Assembly: GCF_015142735.1 (NCBI RefSeq)
Contig: NZ_JACSPN010000029.1
Location: forward strand, 12,078-49,439
Direction of reading: 5' to 3'
Source of the DNA: Oerskovia douganii
GTDB lineage: Bacteria; Actinomycetota; Actinomycetes; Actinomycetales; Cellulomonadaceae
Length of the DNA: 37,362 bases
In this document: positions 24,440 through 31,798 of the stretch, piece after piece
How the letters are laid out: every line of letters starts with the position of its first letter
Numbering within the stretch: the stretch's first letter is position 1
Program-made: the position numbers and the translations under genes
Notes under the pieces: generated by a model
Databases searched by the model: none
What the model was told of the DNA's origin: nothing
What the model saw: the letters and a program-made list of their open reading frames with translations, nothing else

Positions 24440-24445
24440 AGCCTA
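24440..24445 (-). promoter_or_regulatory. -10 box, predicted leaderless start of rsmD
   Basis: TAGGCT, then GTCCGC, then the ATG at 24433. No Shine-Dalgarno sequence can fit. Confidence 0.55.
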
Positions 24446-24493
24446 GTTCCCGCACCACCGACGCCCCGCCCCCCGGATCTCGCCACGGCCCGA

Positions 24494-24514
24494 GCCCGGC
24501 GCCACTCGCCGGGC
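24494..24514 (-). terminator. Hairpin after recG
   Basis: GCCCGGCG (24494-24501) pairs with CGCCGGGC (24507-24514) around a 5-base loop, about 30 bases after the recG stop. No T-run follows. Confidence 0.4.
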
Positions 24515-24544
24515 GCCACGCGCCTGGGGCCGAGCACCGGACCG

Positions 24545-26929
24545 CTATGCCCGCTCCAGGAACTCCTCGCGCTCGGGGTCGAGCTGGCTCGCGATCGCGG
24601 CGCGCAGCTCGGGGTGCTCCGCCAGGTCCGGGTCGGCCGCGATCACGTCGGCCGCATCGGCGCGCGCCTGCTCGATCACCGCGACGTCCTTCACGACGCG
24701 CAGCAGCTTCAACGAGCTGGCCCTGCCGGACTGGGCCGCGCCCAGCACGTCGCCCTCGCTGCGCAGCTCGAGGTCGACGGTCGCGAGCCGGAACCCGTCG
24801 GTGGTCTCGGCCATGGTCTCGACGCGCACCGCCGCGGGGGTCCCCGGCTCGACGGTCGAGACCAGGAGGCACAGCCCGGGCGCGGACCCGCGGCCCACGC
24901 GCCCGCGAAGCTGGTGGAGCTGCGAGAGACCGAACCGGTCGGCGTCGAACACGACCATCACGGTGGCCTCGGGGACGTCGACGCCGACCTCGACGACGGT
25001 CGTGGAGACGAGCACCTGGACGGCCCCGGACGCGAAGTCGGCCATGACCCTCTCCTTGTCCGCGGGGGGCATCTGGCCGTGCAGGACCCCGACGACGAGC
25101 CCCCGCAGCGCGGGCACGCTCGCGAGCTCCTCGGCGACCTCGAGCACGGCGCGCAGCGGCGGCCGGTCCGACCCGGCGCCCGCGCCGTCGAGGTCGAGGA
25201 AGTCGGGCACCTCGTCGAAGTCGTCGGTCCGGGACTTCTTCCGGGCGGAGGCTCCCGCCCCGTCGGCGTCACCCGAGGCCGCGGCCTCGTCGGGGTGGAT
25301 CCGCGCGCACACCACGTAGGCGCGGTGCCCGGCGTCGACCTCCTCGCGCACACGCTGCCACGTCCGGTTCATCCACGCCTCGTTGTCCGCGGGGACCACG
25401 TGCGTCGTGATGCCCGCGCGCCCCGCCGGGATCTCGGTGAGCGAGGACGTCTCGAGGTCTCCGAAGACGGTCATGGCGACCGTGCGCGGGATCGGGGTCG
25501 CGGTCATGACGAGCAGGTGCGGGCTGGTCCGGGCCTTGGCGCGCAGCGCGTCGCGCTGCTCCACACCGAACCGGTGCTGCTCGTCGACCACGACCAGGCC
25601 CAGGTCCGCGAACTGCACGTTCTCGCTCAGCAGCGCGTGCGTGCCGACGACGATCCCGGCCCGTCCGCTCGCGGCGTCGAGCAGCGCGGACTTCTTGGCC
25701 GCGGCGCCCAGGGACCCGGTGAGGAGCGCGATGCGCGTCCCGTGGTCGGCCCCGCCCAGCATCCCCTCCTCGGCGAGCGGCCCCAGCAGCGTCCGGAGCG
25801 TGCGAGCGTGCTGGGAGGCGAGCACCTCGGTGGGTGCCAGGAGCGCAGCCTGCCCGCCGGCGTCGACCACCTGGAGCATCGCGCGCAGCGCGACGACCGT
25901 CTTGCCCGAGCCGACCTCGCCCTGGAGGAGGCGCTGCATGGGGCGCGAGCGCGCGAGCTCGGCCGAGATCTCCTCGCCGATCTCACGCTGCCCGGCCGTG
26001 AGCGTGAAGGGCAGCGACGCGTCGAAGTCCGCGAGCGCACTGGGCTCGCCCGGTGCGCGCAGCGGCCGGGCGGTCGCCTCCTCGGCCTCGGCCCGCGCGC
26101 GCCGCTGGGCGAGCGCGGCCTGGAGCACGAACGCCTCCTCGTAGCGCAGACGGTCCCGCCCGTGCTGCCACTGGCGCGTGTCGAAGGGTTCGTGGACGTC
26201 CTTGAGCGCCGCGTGCCGCGACCCGAACCCTCGGGCCTCGCGGACGGCGGGCGGCAGCGGGTCCGGCACCTCGTCCTCGGTCAGCGGGTCGAGGACCTGA
26301 CGGACGGCCTTCTGGATGCGCCAGCTCGGGATCGAGGCGCTCGCCGGGTAGAGCGGGATGGGACGGCGCGCCTCGATGAGGGCGGCCTCCTCGTCGTCGG
26401 CGTCGACCCCGATGATGAGGTAGTCGGGGTGCGTGAGCTGCCGCGTCCCGCGGTAGGCGCTCACGACGCCGGTGAACAGGCCGGTGCGGCCGGGCTGGAG
26501 CCGGCTCTCGTGCGTCCGCAGCGCACCCGTGCCCTTGGCGAAGAACGTCAACGAGAGACGGTGGACACCGTCGGTGACCTCGGCCTGGAGCATTGCCCCG
26601 CCGCGCGAGCGCATGGCCCGCACGGTCGCCTGGACGACGCGCGCCATGATCGTGACGTGCTCCCCGAGCACGAGCCCGCCGAGGTCCGTGAGCCGGCCCG
26701 GGTCGCCGTAGCGGCGCGGGTAGTGGCCGAGCAGGTCCCCCGTGGTCTCGAGGCCCAGCTTGGCGAGCGCGCCCGCCGAGCGCGGGCCGAGCACCTTGGT
26801 CAGGGGTTCGGCGAAGCGGTCGACCGGCCCCGTCACCAGGTCGCCGGCGAGGCGCCGGGCGCCGGTCACGTGATCGGGGGCCGCCGGCTCCGCGTCGGGA
26901 CCCGACGCCCCGAAGGGTTCGCCGCTCAT
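24545..26929 (-). CDS. recG: ATP-dependent DNA helicase RecG
   Basis: 794 residues; remodels stalled forks and Holliday-type junctions. The N-terminal OB/wedge domain includes HYPRRYGDPGRLTDL and VTIMARVVQATVR; the helicase core has Walker A GEVGSGKT near 338, DEQH near 447, MTATPIPRT, and the C-terminal TTVVEVGVDVPEA, QLRGRVGR and RSEGD-LG motifs. An acidic/basic insert of about 45 residues (ASARKKSRTDDFDEVPDFLDLDG) in the second helicase domain makes it longer than E. coli RecG (693). The ATG overlaps the stop of the DAK2 gene as ATGA. Confidence 0.96.
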   Translation of the reverse strand: MSGEPFGASGPDAEPAAPDHVTGARRLAGDLVTGPVDRFAEPLTKVLGPRSAGALAKLGLETTGDLLGHYPRRYGDPGRLTDLGGLVLGEHVTIMARVVQATVRAMRSRGGAMLQAEVTDGVHRLSLTFFAKGTGALRTHESRLQPGRTGLFTGVVSAYRGTRQLTHPDYLIIGVDADDEEAALIEARRPIPLYPASASIPSWRIQKAVRQVLDPLTEDEVPDPLPPAVREARGFGSRHAALKDVHEPFDTRQWQHGRDRLRYEEAFVLQAALAQRRARAEAEEATARPLRAPGEPSALADFDASLPFTLTAGQREIGEEISAELARSRPMQRLLQGEVGSGKTVVALRAMLQVVDAGGQAALLAPTEVLASQHARTLRTLLGPLAEEGMLGGADHGTRIALLTGSLGAAAKKSALLDAASGRAGIVVGTHALLSENVQFADLGLVVVDEQHRFGVEQRDALRAKARTSPHLLVMTATPIPRTVAMTVFGDLETSSLTEIPAGRAGITTHVVPADNEAWMNRTWQRVREEVDAGHRAYVVCARIHPDEAAASGDADGAGASARKKSRTDDFDEVPDFLDLDGAGAGSDRPPLRAVLEVAEELASVPALRGLVVGVLHGQMPPADKERVMADFASGAVQVLVSTTVVEVGVDVPEATVMVVFDADRFGLSQLHQLRGRVGRGSAPGLCLLVSTVEPGTPAAVRVETMAETTDGFRLATVDLELRSEGDVLGAAQSGRASSLKLLRVVKDVAVIEQARADAADVIAADPDLAEHPELRAAIASQLDPEREEFLERA

Positions 26930-28614
26930 TCCGCTCCCAGCTCCAGGTCGGCGTGGTCCCGCCCCGGGTCGAGGACGACGACCTCGATGCCGGGGACACG
27001 TTGGCGCGCGATGCCTGCGACCACGTCGATCACGACGGGGTCCACGAGGCGCCCGGGCAGGACGGTCAGCACCTCGTCGCCGCTGCGGAGGAGGGCCTCG
27101 AGCGCGGGCCGCACGAGGCTCCCGTCGGCGGGCACCTGGACCGCGCGGACCTCGGCGAGCGTCGACCGCATGAGGGCGCGGGCGTCGTCGGCGGGCCCCA
27201 GCGTCGCGGCGGCGAGGGCGGCCACGACGTGCAGGTCGGTGGGGGCGTCGAGGACCTCGATGCCTCGCAGGTCTCCGGCGCCCGCACCGACGAGCGCCCC
27301 GGCGCCTCGGGCTGCGTGGGCCGCGCGTGCGCTCCCGGGAAGGACCACGACGTGGCGGGCCCCGGTGTCCACGGCGACACGCAGCACCTCGTCGGGGCTG
27401 GGCGTGTGGTCGGTCGCGAGCAGGACCACGGCGCCGCTGCGGGCCAGGTCCGGCACGAGCCCCGGGGCCGAGGTGACGGCGACCACGCCGTGCTCGGGCA
27501 CGTGCTGGGGCGGCGGCGGGGTCGCGTGGCCGTGCAGGTCCTCGAGCCCGCGCGCTGCGACCTGGGTCGCGAGGTGCCGTACGCACACCTGACGCAGCGG
27601 GGCGCCGTCGGCAGCGGTCCGGGCGGCGTGGACGGCTCGCGCGGGGTCGTCGGTGTGCACGTGCGCCTGCCAGACGCCCTCCCCCACGACGACGACCGAG
27701 CTCCCCACCTGCGCGAGCGCCCCGCGCAGCGAGTCGGCGAGGTGTGCGGGCGCCGTGGTGCGCGAGCCGTCGACGACGAGCATGACCTCGAACTCGCCGT
27801 CGAGGCCCACGGGCACGTGCTCCTCGGGGGCGTCCCACCCGTCCGGCCCGACGCCGTCGCTCCCCCCGGGCGTCCGGGTCGCCGTGACGTCGCTCACCCC
27901 GTCGGCGCGGGTCGTGCTGCTCACCATGGGGGCCATGGTGCCGCCGGCCACCGACAACCCGTCGGTCCCGTCGACGGGGCCGGGCTCGACGCCCAGCGCG
28001 CGGCACAACGCGTCGAGCACGAGGACGAGCCCGTACGCCCCCGCGTCGAGCACGCCGGCCCGGGACAGGACGTCGAGCTCGTGGGGGCTTCGCAGCATGG
28101 CCTCGTGGGCTCCGGTGCGGGCGGCCAGGACCACGCCGACCAGGTCGGCCCCCGCGTCCGCCGCGGTGCGGGCGGCGACGGCCGCACCGTCGGCCGCCGT
28201 GAGGATGGTGCCGGGGACGGGGACGGCGACGGCCGCGTACGACGAGCGGGCGGCGGCCTCGAACCGGGTCGCGACCCGCAACGCCCCGACGGGCTCGTCG
28301 GCGAGCGTGGTCGCGCCCGCGAAACCGCGCAGGAACTCGCTGAGGATCACGCCCGAGTTGCCGCGGGCCCCGATCAGGGCGCCCCGTGCGAGCGCGAGGA
28401 GGAGCGCGTCGACGGGGGCGCCGTCGGGCACCTCGCTCACGGCGCGCGCGCCCTGGGTGACGGTCAGGAACAGGTTGGTCCCCGTGTCCGCGTCGGCGAC
28501 GGGGAACACGTTGGAGCTGTCGATGCGCGCCCTGGCCTCCCCGAGGGTCCGGACCGCCTCCGCGACCCAGGCCTGCACGACCGCGGGCTCGATCCGTCCT
28601 GTGGCGTCCGTCAC
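26926..28614 (-). CDS. DAK2-domain (FakA/YloV-like) protein
   Basis: 562 residues. The N-terminal DhaL-like kinase domain (1-~205) has the metal/nucleotide site PVADADTGTN (Asp41, Asp43) and RGNSGVILSEFLRGF; a central region and a C-terminal domain follow, as in FakA, the ATP-binding subunit of fatty-acid kinase. The partner FakB is not in the window, so fatty-acid kinase activity is inferred. A Gly/Pro/Asp-rich linker (about 240-270) splits the parts. The GTG at 28614 has AAGGAG ten bases upstream. The gene order rpmB / DAK2 / recG is conserved in actinobacteria and Firmicutes. Confidence 0.88.
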   Translation of the reverse strand: MTDATGRIEPAVVQAWVAEAVRTLGEARARIDSSNVFPVADADTGTNLFLTVTQGARAVSEVPDGAPVDALLLALARGALIGARGNSGVILSEFLRGFAGATTLADEPVGALRVATRFEAAARSSYAAVAVPVPGTILTAADGAAVAARTAADAGADLVGVVLAARTGAHEAMLRSPHELDVLSRAGVLDAGAYGLVLVLDALCRALGVEPGPVDGTDGLSVAGGTMAPMVSSTTRADGVSDVTATRTPGGSDGVGPDGWDAPEEHVPVGLDGEFEVMLVVDGSRTTAPAHLADSLRGALAQVGSSVVVVGEGVWQAHVHTDDPARAVHAARTAADGAPLRQVCVRHLATQVAARGLEDLHGHATPPPPQHVPEHGVVAVTSAPGLVPDLARSGAVVLLATDHTPSPDEVLRVAVDTGARHVVVLPGSARAAHAARGAGALVGAGAGDLRGIEVLDAPTDLHVVAALAAATLGPADDARALMRSTLAEVRAVQVPADGSLVRPALEALLRSGDEVLTVLPGRLVDPVVIDVVAGIARQRVPGIEVVVLDPGRDHADLELGAE

Positions 28615-28677
28615 GCTCGTGGGGCTCCTTCGTGGGGTCCGGGCGCGCGGGGGTGCCGAACCCCCGTCGAGCCTGCG

Positions 28678-28684
28678 ATACTTA
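28678..28684 (-). promoter_or_regulatory. Candidate -10 box of DAK2-recG
   Basis: TAAGTAT on the minus strand would start transcription near 28671, about 57 bases before the GTG at 28614. Confidence 0.4.
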
Positions 28685-28762
28685 CCGGACCACCGTAGTC
28701 CGCCCTGTGCGCTGCTCTGTGCATGCGCCCGGGTCGGTTTGGGGTGGAGGGCGGCCATCGGC

Positions 28763-28768
28763 TACCCT
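28763..28768 (+). promoter_or_regulatory. -10 box of rpmB
   Basis: TACCCT, or the overlapping TATGGA just after it. The leader to the GTG at 28906 would be about 130 bases, long for a single ribosomal protein gene; I see no known ribosomal-protein leader structure in it. Confidence 0.45.
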
Positions 28769-28905
28769 ATGGAGGTTGCCCGGACAGATCCGGGCGACCA
28801 CGGACGTTCCCTGGCTCTCGCCGGTTCGGAGCGTTCACCCCACAGACCATTCACTACGTCGCCGCTGTCCTTTCGCGGAGGCGTGCACGACGATCAGGAG
28901 AAATC

Positions 28906-29097
28906 GTGGCTGCCAACTGCGAAGTCTGCGGCAAGGGCCCGAGCTTCGGGCACAGCATCTCGCACTCGCACATCCGTACGAAGCGTCGCTGGAACCCGAA
29001 CATCCAGCGCGTCCGTGCGATCGTCTCGGGTACCCCGAAGCGTCTCAACGTGTGCACCTCGTGCCTGAAGGCCGGCAAGGTCGTCCGCCACGTCTGA
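28906..29097 (+). CDS. rpmB: 50S ribosomal protein L28
   Basis: 63 residues: VAANCEVCGKGPSFGHSIS, then RTKRRWNPNIQRV and LNVCTSCLKAGKVVRHV. The CxxC pairs (CEVC, CTSC) form a zinc site. The GTG at 28906 has AGGAG five bases upstream. It diverges from DAK2-recG, the usual arrangement, and is followed by a strong terminator. Confidence 0.96.
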   Translation: MAANCEVCGKGPSFGHSISHSHIRTKRRWNPNIQRVRAIVSGTPKRLNVCTSCLKAGKVVRHV

Positions 29098-29117
29098 GCC
29101 TTTTCCGCTCTTTCACG

Positions 29118-29149
29118 AAAGCCCGTCAGGACTCGTCCTGGCGGGCTTT
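29118..29149 (+). terminator. Intrinsic terminator of rpmB
   Basis: AAAGCCCGTCAGGA pairs with TCCTGGCGGGCTTT (one G-T pair) around a 4-base loop, 20 bases after the stop, and ends in TTT. It is one of the best rho-independent-like signals in the window. Confidence 0.85.
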
Positions 29150-29156
29150 CGCGTTG

Positions 29157-29200
29157 CCGGGCAGCGGCCGGGCAGCGGCCGGGCAGCGGCCGGGCAGCGG
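29157..29200. repeat. Tandem repeat, four perfect copies of an 11-base unit
   Basis: CCGGGCAGCGG is repeated four times without change, starting 7 bases after the rpmB terminator. It lies outside any gene and could vary in copy number between strains. Confidence 0.95.
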
Positions 29201-29254
29201 CGCGCACCCCGGCCGTGAGCCACGGCTCCGGCGTCCGCCGCCCGACGGGCCGCG

Positions 29255-29872
29255 TCAGTCCGGTCGTCGCTGCCTGGGCCGGGCCCGGAAGTGCGCCCGC
29301 TCCCCCTGGGGTCCGTGGAGGACGAGCAGCTCGACCGGGTGCTCGTCGGCGTTGAGGATCGCGTGCGGGGTGCGGGTGTCGAACTCGGCAGCCTCCCCCT
29401 CGCCCAGGACCAGGTCGTGCTCGCCGAGCAGGAGCCGCAGGCGCCCGCCCAGGACGTACAGCCACTCGTAGCCCTCGTGCACCTTGGTCTCCGGCAGCAC
29501 GTCCGAGGTGCGTCCGTGCATGACCTGCTTGTAGGCCTGGACCCCGCCCGGGCGCCGGGAGAGCGGCAGGATCGTCGAGTCCCCCCGTTTGACGGGCCGC
29601 GCGTGGATGCGCGGGTCCCCCGTGGGTGGGGCACCGACGAGCTCGTCGAGCGGCACCTCGTGCTCGCGGGCGAGCGGCAGCAGGAGCTCGAGCGTGGGGC
29701 GACGCCCTCCTGACTCGAGGCGGGACAGGGTGCTCACGGAGATGCCCGTGCGGTCCGACAGCTCGGCCAGCGTCAGGTCGCGCTGCTGCCTGAGGGCACG
29801 CAGCCGGGGGCCGACGGCCTCGAGGGCTGCGGCGAACGGGTCGTCCTGGTGCGTGTCCGTGTGCTCGTCCAT
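29255..29872 (-). CDS. XRE-family regulator with C-terminal cupin domain
   Basis: 205 residues. A helix-turn-helix of the XRE/Cro type spans about 21-75 (LRALRQQRDLTLAELSDRTGISVSTLSRLESGGRRPTLELL), and a small-ligand cupin domain spans about 105-195 (HEGYEWLYVLGGRLRLLLGEHDLVLGEGEAAEFD). Such proteins sense a small molecule or metal through the cupin and often control the divergent gene, here a flavoprotein 80 bases away. The ATG at 29872 has a -10-like CAAACT seven bases upstream and a nested inverted repeat beyond it. Ligand unknown. Confidence 0.9.
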   Translation of the reverse strand: MDEHTDTHQDDPFAAALEAVGPRLRALRQQRDLTLAELSDRTGISVSTLSRLESGGRRPTLELLLPLAREHEVPLDELVGAPPTGDPRIHARPVKRGDSTILPLSRRPGGVQAYKQVMHGRTSDVLPETKVHEGYEWLYVLGGRLRLLLGEHDLVLGEGEAAEFDTRTPHAILNADEHPVELLVLHGPQGERAHFRARPRQRRPD

Positions 29873-29879
29873 GCGGTCG

Positions 29880-29885
29880 AGTTTG
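29880..29885 (-). promoter_or_regulatory. Candidate -10 box, predicted leaderless start of the XRE-cupin gene
   Basis: CAAACT, then seven bases, then the ATG at 29872. It overlaps the left arm of the inverted repeat at 29883-29908, so autorepression is plausible. Confidence 0.35.
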
Positions 29886-29908
29886 CCATTGCGGCAACAG
29901 GAGTTGCC
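29883..29908. promoter_or_regulatory. Nested inverted repeats, candidate XRE-cupin operator
   Basis: TTGCC-ATTGC-GGCAA (29883-29897) and the overlapping GGCAAC-AGGA-GTTGCC (29893-29908) share the middle arm, so three TTGCC half-sites alternate in direction. The pair lies between the divergent regulator and flavoprotein genes. Confidence 0.6.
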
Positions 29909-29952
29909 ACCGGGGACGCCGCGCGGTGATGCTCGACGCGGAGGTGGTCCCC

Positions 29953-31005
29953 ATGACCCGAGAGAGCACGACACCCGCCACGGGTGAGATCACGCACACC
30001 GGCGGCGCGGCGAGCACCTACGACGTGGTCGTCGTCGGCGGCGGCGCTGCCGGGCTGAGCGGCGCCCTGACCCTCGCCCGCGCACGACGCAGCGTGCTCG
30101 TGATCGACGCGGGTCGCCCACGCAACGCCCCGGCCGCGCACATGCACGGCTACCTGTCCCGCGACGGCGAGGACCCCGCGACGTTCCTCGCCGTGGGGCG
30201 CGGCGAGGTCACGGCGTACGGCGGACGCATCACGCACGGCGCGGTCGAGTCGGCCGTCCCGCTCGCGGGCGGCGGGTTCGAGGTCCGGCTCGCGGACGGC
30301 CGGGACGTCGGTGCTCGCCGGCTGCTCGTCACGACCGGCCTGCTCGACGAGCTGCCGGCAGTCCCTGGCGTCGCCGAGCGCTGGGGCAAGGACGTCCTGC
30401 ACTGTCCGTACTGCCACGGCTGGGAGGTCCGGGACCAGGCCGTGGGCATCCTCGCCACGAGCCCGATGTCGCTGCACCACGCCCAGCTGTGGCGCCAGTG
30501 GACCGACGACGTGACCCTCTTCCTCCACGAGGGTCCCGCACCGGACGCCGTGACGCGCGCCGCGCTCGACGCGCGCGGCGTCCGGCTCGTCGAGGGGCCG
30601 GTCGAGGCCCTCGACGTCCAGGACGGCGTCCTGAGCGGGGTGCGCCTCGCGTCGGGCGAGGTCGTGCCGTGCGCCGCGCTCGTGGTCGCGCCTCGTTTCA
30701 CCGGCCGGTCCGCGCTCCTGGAGTCCTTGGGGATCGAGACGGTGGAGCAGGAGGTCGACGGCACGGTCGTCGGGACGTACGTGCCCTCCGACCCCATGGG
30801 CGCGACGTCGGTGCCCGGGGTCCGCGTCGCGGGCAACGTCACGCACCTCATGGCGCAGGTCGTCGCGGCGGCGGCTGCGGGGGTCCAGGCGGCCGCGGCG
30901 ATCAACGGGGACCTGATCGCCGAGGACGTCCGGGAGGCGGTCGCCAGGGCTGCGACCGGCGAGCGGGCCGACGACGGCCCGCAGGCGGCGACGGGCAAAG
31001 GCTGA
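29953..31005 (+). CDS. Thioredoxin-reductase-like FAD oxidoreductase with CPYC pair
   Basis: 350 residues. The FAD-binding Rossmann motif VVVVGGGAAGLSGALTLARA (GGGAAG 29-34) and a redox-type HCPYCHGWE (Cys151, Cys154) place it in the low-molecular-weight thioredoxin reductase fold. The second nucleotide motif, where TrxR has GGGDSA for NADPH, reads GILATSPMSLHHA (165-177) and lacks the glycines. CPxCHG(Y/W)E with a degraded NADPH site recalls dithiol oxidases such as GliT and HlmI, so an O2-using thiol oxidase is possible; this is inference. The ATG at 29953 has GGAGG eight bases upstream. It diverges from the XRE-cupin gene. Confidence 0.85.
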   Translation: MTRESTTPATGEITHTGGAASTYDVVVVGGGAAGLSGALTLARARRSVLVIDAGRPRNAPAAHMHGYLSRDGEDPATFLAVGRGEVTAYGGRITHGAVESAVPLAGGGFEVRLADGRDVGARRLLVTTGLLDELPAVPGVAERWGKDVLHCPYCHGWEVRDQAVGILATSPMSLHHAQLWRQWTDDVTLFLHEGPAPDAVTRAALDARGVRLVEGPVEALDVQDGVLSGVRLASGEVVPCAALVVAPRFTGRSALLESLGIETVEQEVDGTVVGTYVPSDPMGATSVPGVRVAGNVTHLMAQVVAAAAAGVQAAAAINGDLIAEDVREAVARAATGERADDGPQAATGKG

Positions 31006-31079
31006 GAGGATCGGTGGACGACGGACCGCGGGGGCGACACCGATGACCCGGGCACACCCCTCGGCGAAGCCGACAACAC

Positions 31080-31095
31080 ATCTCCTTGGGGAGAT
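31080..31095. other. Inverted repeat between the flavoprotein and GNAT genes
   Basis: ATCTCC-TTGG-GGAGAT, a perfect 6-base stem followed by TT, 75 bases after the flavoprotein stop. It may be a weak terminator or an operator for the GNAT promoter that starts 26 bases on. Confidence 0.45.
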
Positions 31096-31120
31096 TTGCT
31101 GAAGATCCGGACAAAGAGGG

Positions 31121-31149
31121 TTGGCGGATCTCCACGGAAGTGGCAGGAT
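31121..31149 (+). promoter_or_regulatory. Promoter, predicted leaderless, of the second GNAT gene
   Basis: -35 TTGGCG (31121-31126), a 17-base spacer and -10 CAGGAT (31144-31149), then six bases to the ATG at 31156. This is the most complete leaderless promoter in the window. Confidence 0.6.
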
Positions 31150-31155
31150 TTGGTC

Positions 31156-31674
31156 ATGGTGACGGAACTCAACGAGGTAACGATCCGCACGGCGACACCG
31201 CAGGACGCGCCTTCGATCGCCCAGGTCCACATCGCTTCCTGGCGCGGGGCCTACGCCGGGATCGTCCCCGACGAGTACCTGGCCTCTCTCGACCACGACC
31301 AGCGCGAGGCCGCCTGGACCAGCAACCTCACGAGCTCGGGTGCTGACATCCTGCTCGCCGAGGCCGACGGTCGAGCCCTCGGCTTCGCCAGCATCGGTCC
31401 GGCGCGCGACGAGGACGCAGACGACGGCGACCTCGAGATCTACGCCATCTACCTCGACCCCGAGGCCTGGGGTCGGGGCGTCGCCCGTGACCTCATGCGC
31501 ACCATGCTCGGCAAGGTCCCCCCTCGCACCCCGGTCTCCCTGTGGGTGCTCAAGGACAACGACCGCGCCCAGCACTTCTACCGCCGTCACGGCTTCGCAC
31601 CGGACGGGGTCGAGCGCCGCGACGACATCGGCGGGCGCGACCTGACCCAGGTCCGCTACCGCCGCACGATCTGA
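31156..31674 (+). CDS. GNAT-family N-acetyltransferase
   Basis: 172 residues. A full GNAT core: VTIRTATPQDAPSIAQVHIASWRGAYAGIVPDEYL, the strand-4 / acetyl-CoA segment IYAIYLDPEAWGRGVARDLM, and VLKDNDRAQHFYRRHGF near the end. This matches the single-domain acetyltransferase group that modifies small amines or protein termini; substrate unknown. The ATG at 31156 is preferred because a -35/-10 pair points to it; a GTG follows at 31159. Confidence 0.9.
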   Translation: MVTELNEVTIRTATPQDAPSIAQVHIASWRGAYAGIVPDEYLASLDHDQREAAWTSNLTSSGADILLAEADGRALGFASIGPARDEDADDGDLEIYAIYLDPEAWGRGVARDLMRTMLGKVPPRTPVSLWVLKDNDRAQHFYRRHGFAPDGVERRDDIGGRDLTQVRYRRTI

Positions 31675-31798
31675 GTCCCGCGCCACCGCACGCCGACCTC
31701 TCCCGTCGAGGGGGTCGCCCCGCCGGGCGGCCCCTCCGTCGTGTCGGGCCACCTCCGGGATCGCCGAGGCGACCCCATCGCGGGGCCGCGTCGGGTTC

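Noticed and set aside
29157-29200. CRISPR-like array at the fourfold repeat
   Set aside because: Units are 11 bases and directly adjacent with no spacers; no cas gene is present.
31675-31798. Terminator candidates between the GNAT gene and thiL
   Set aside because: Several G/C runs can pair (GGGGTCG with CGGCCCC, CCCC with GGGG), but each has mismatches or short stems, so none is called.
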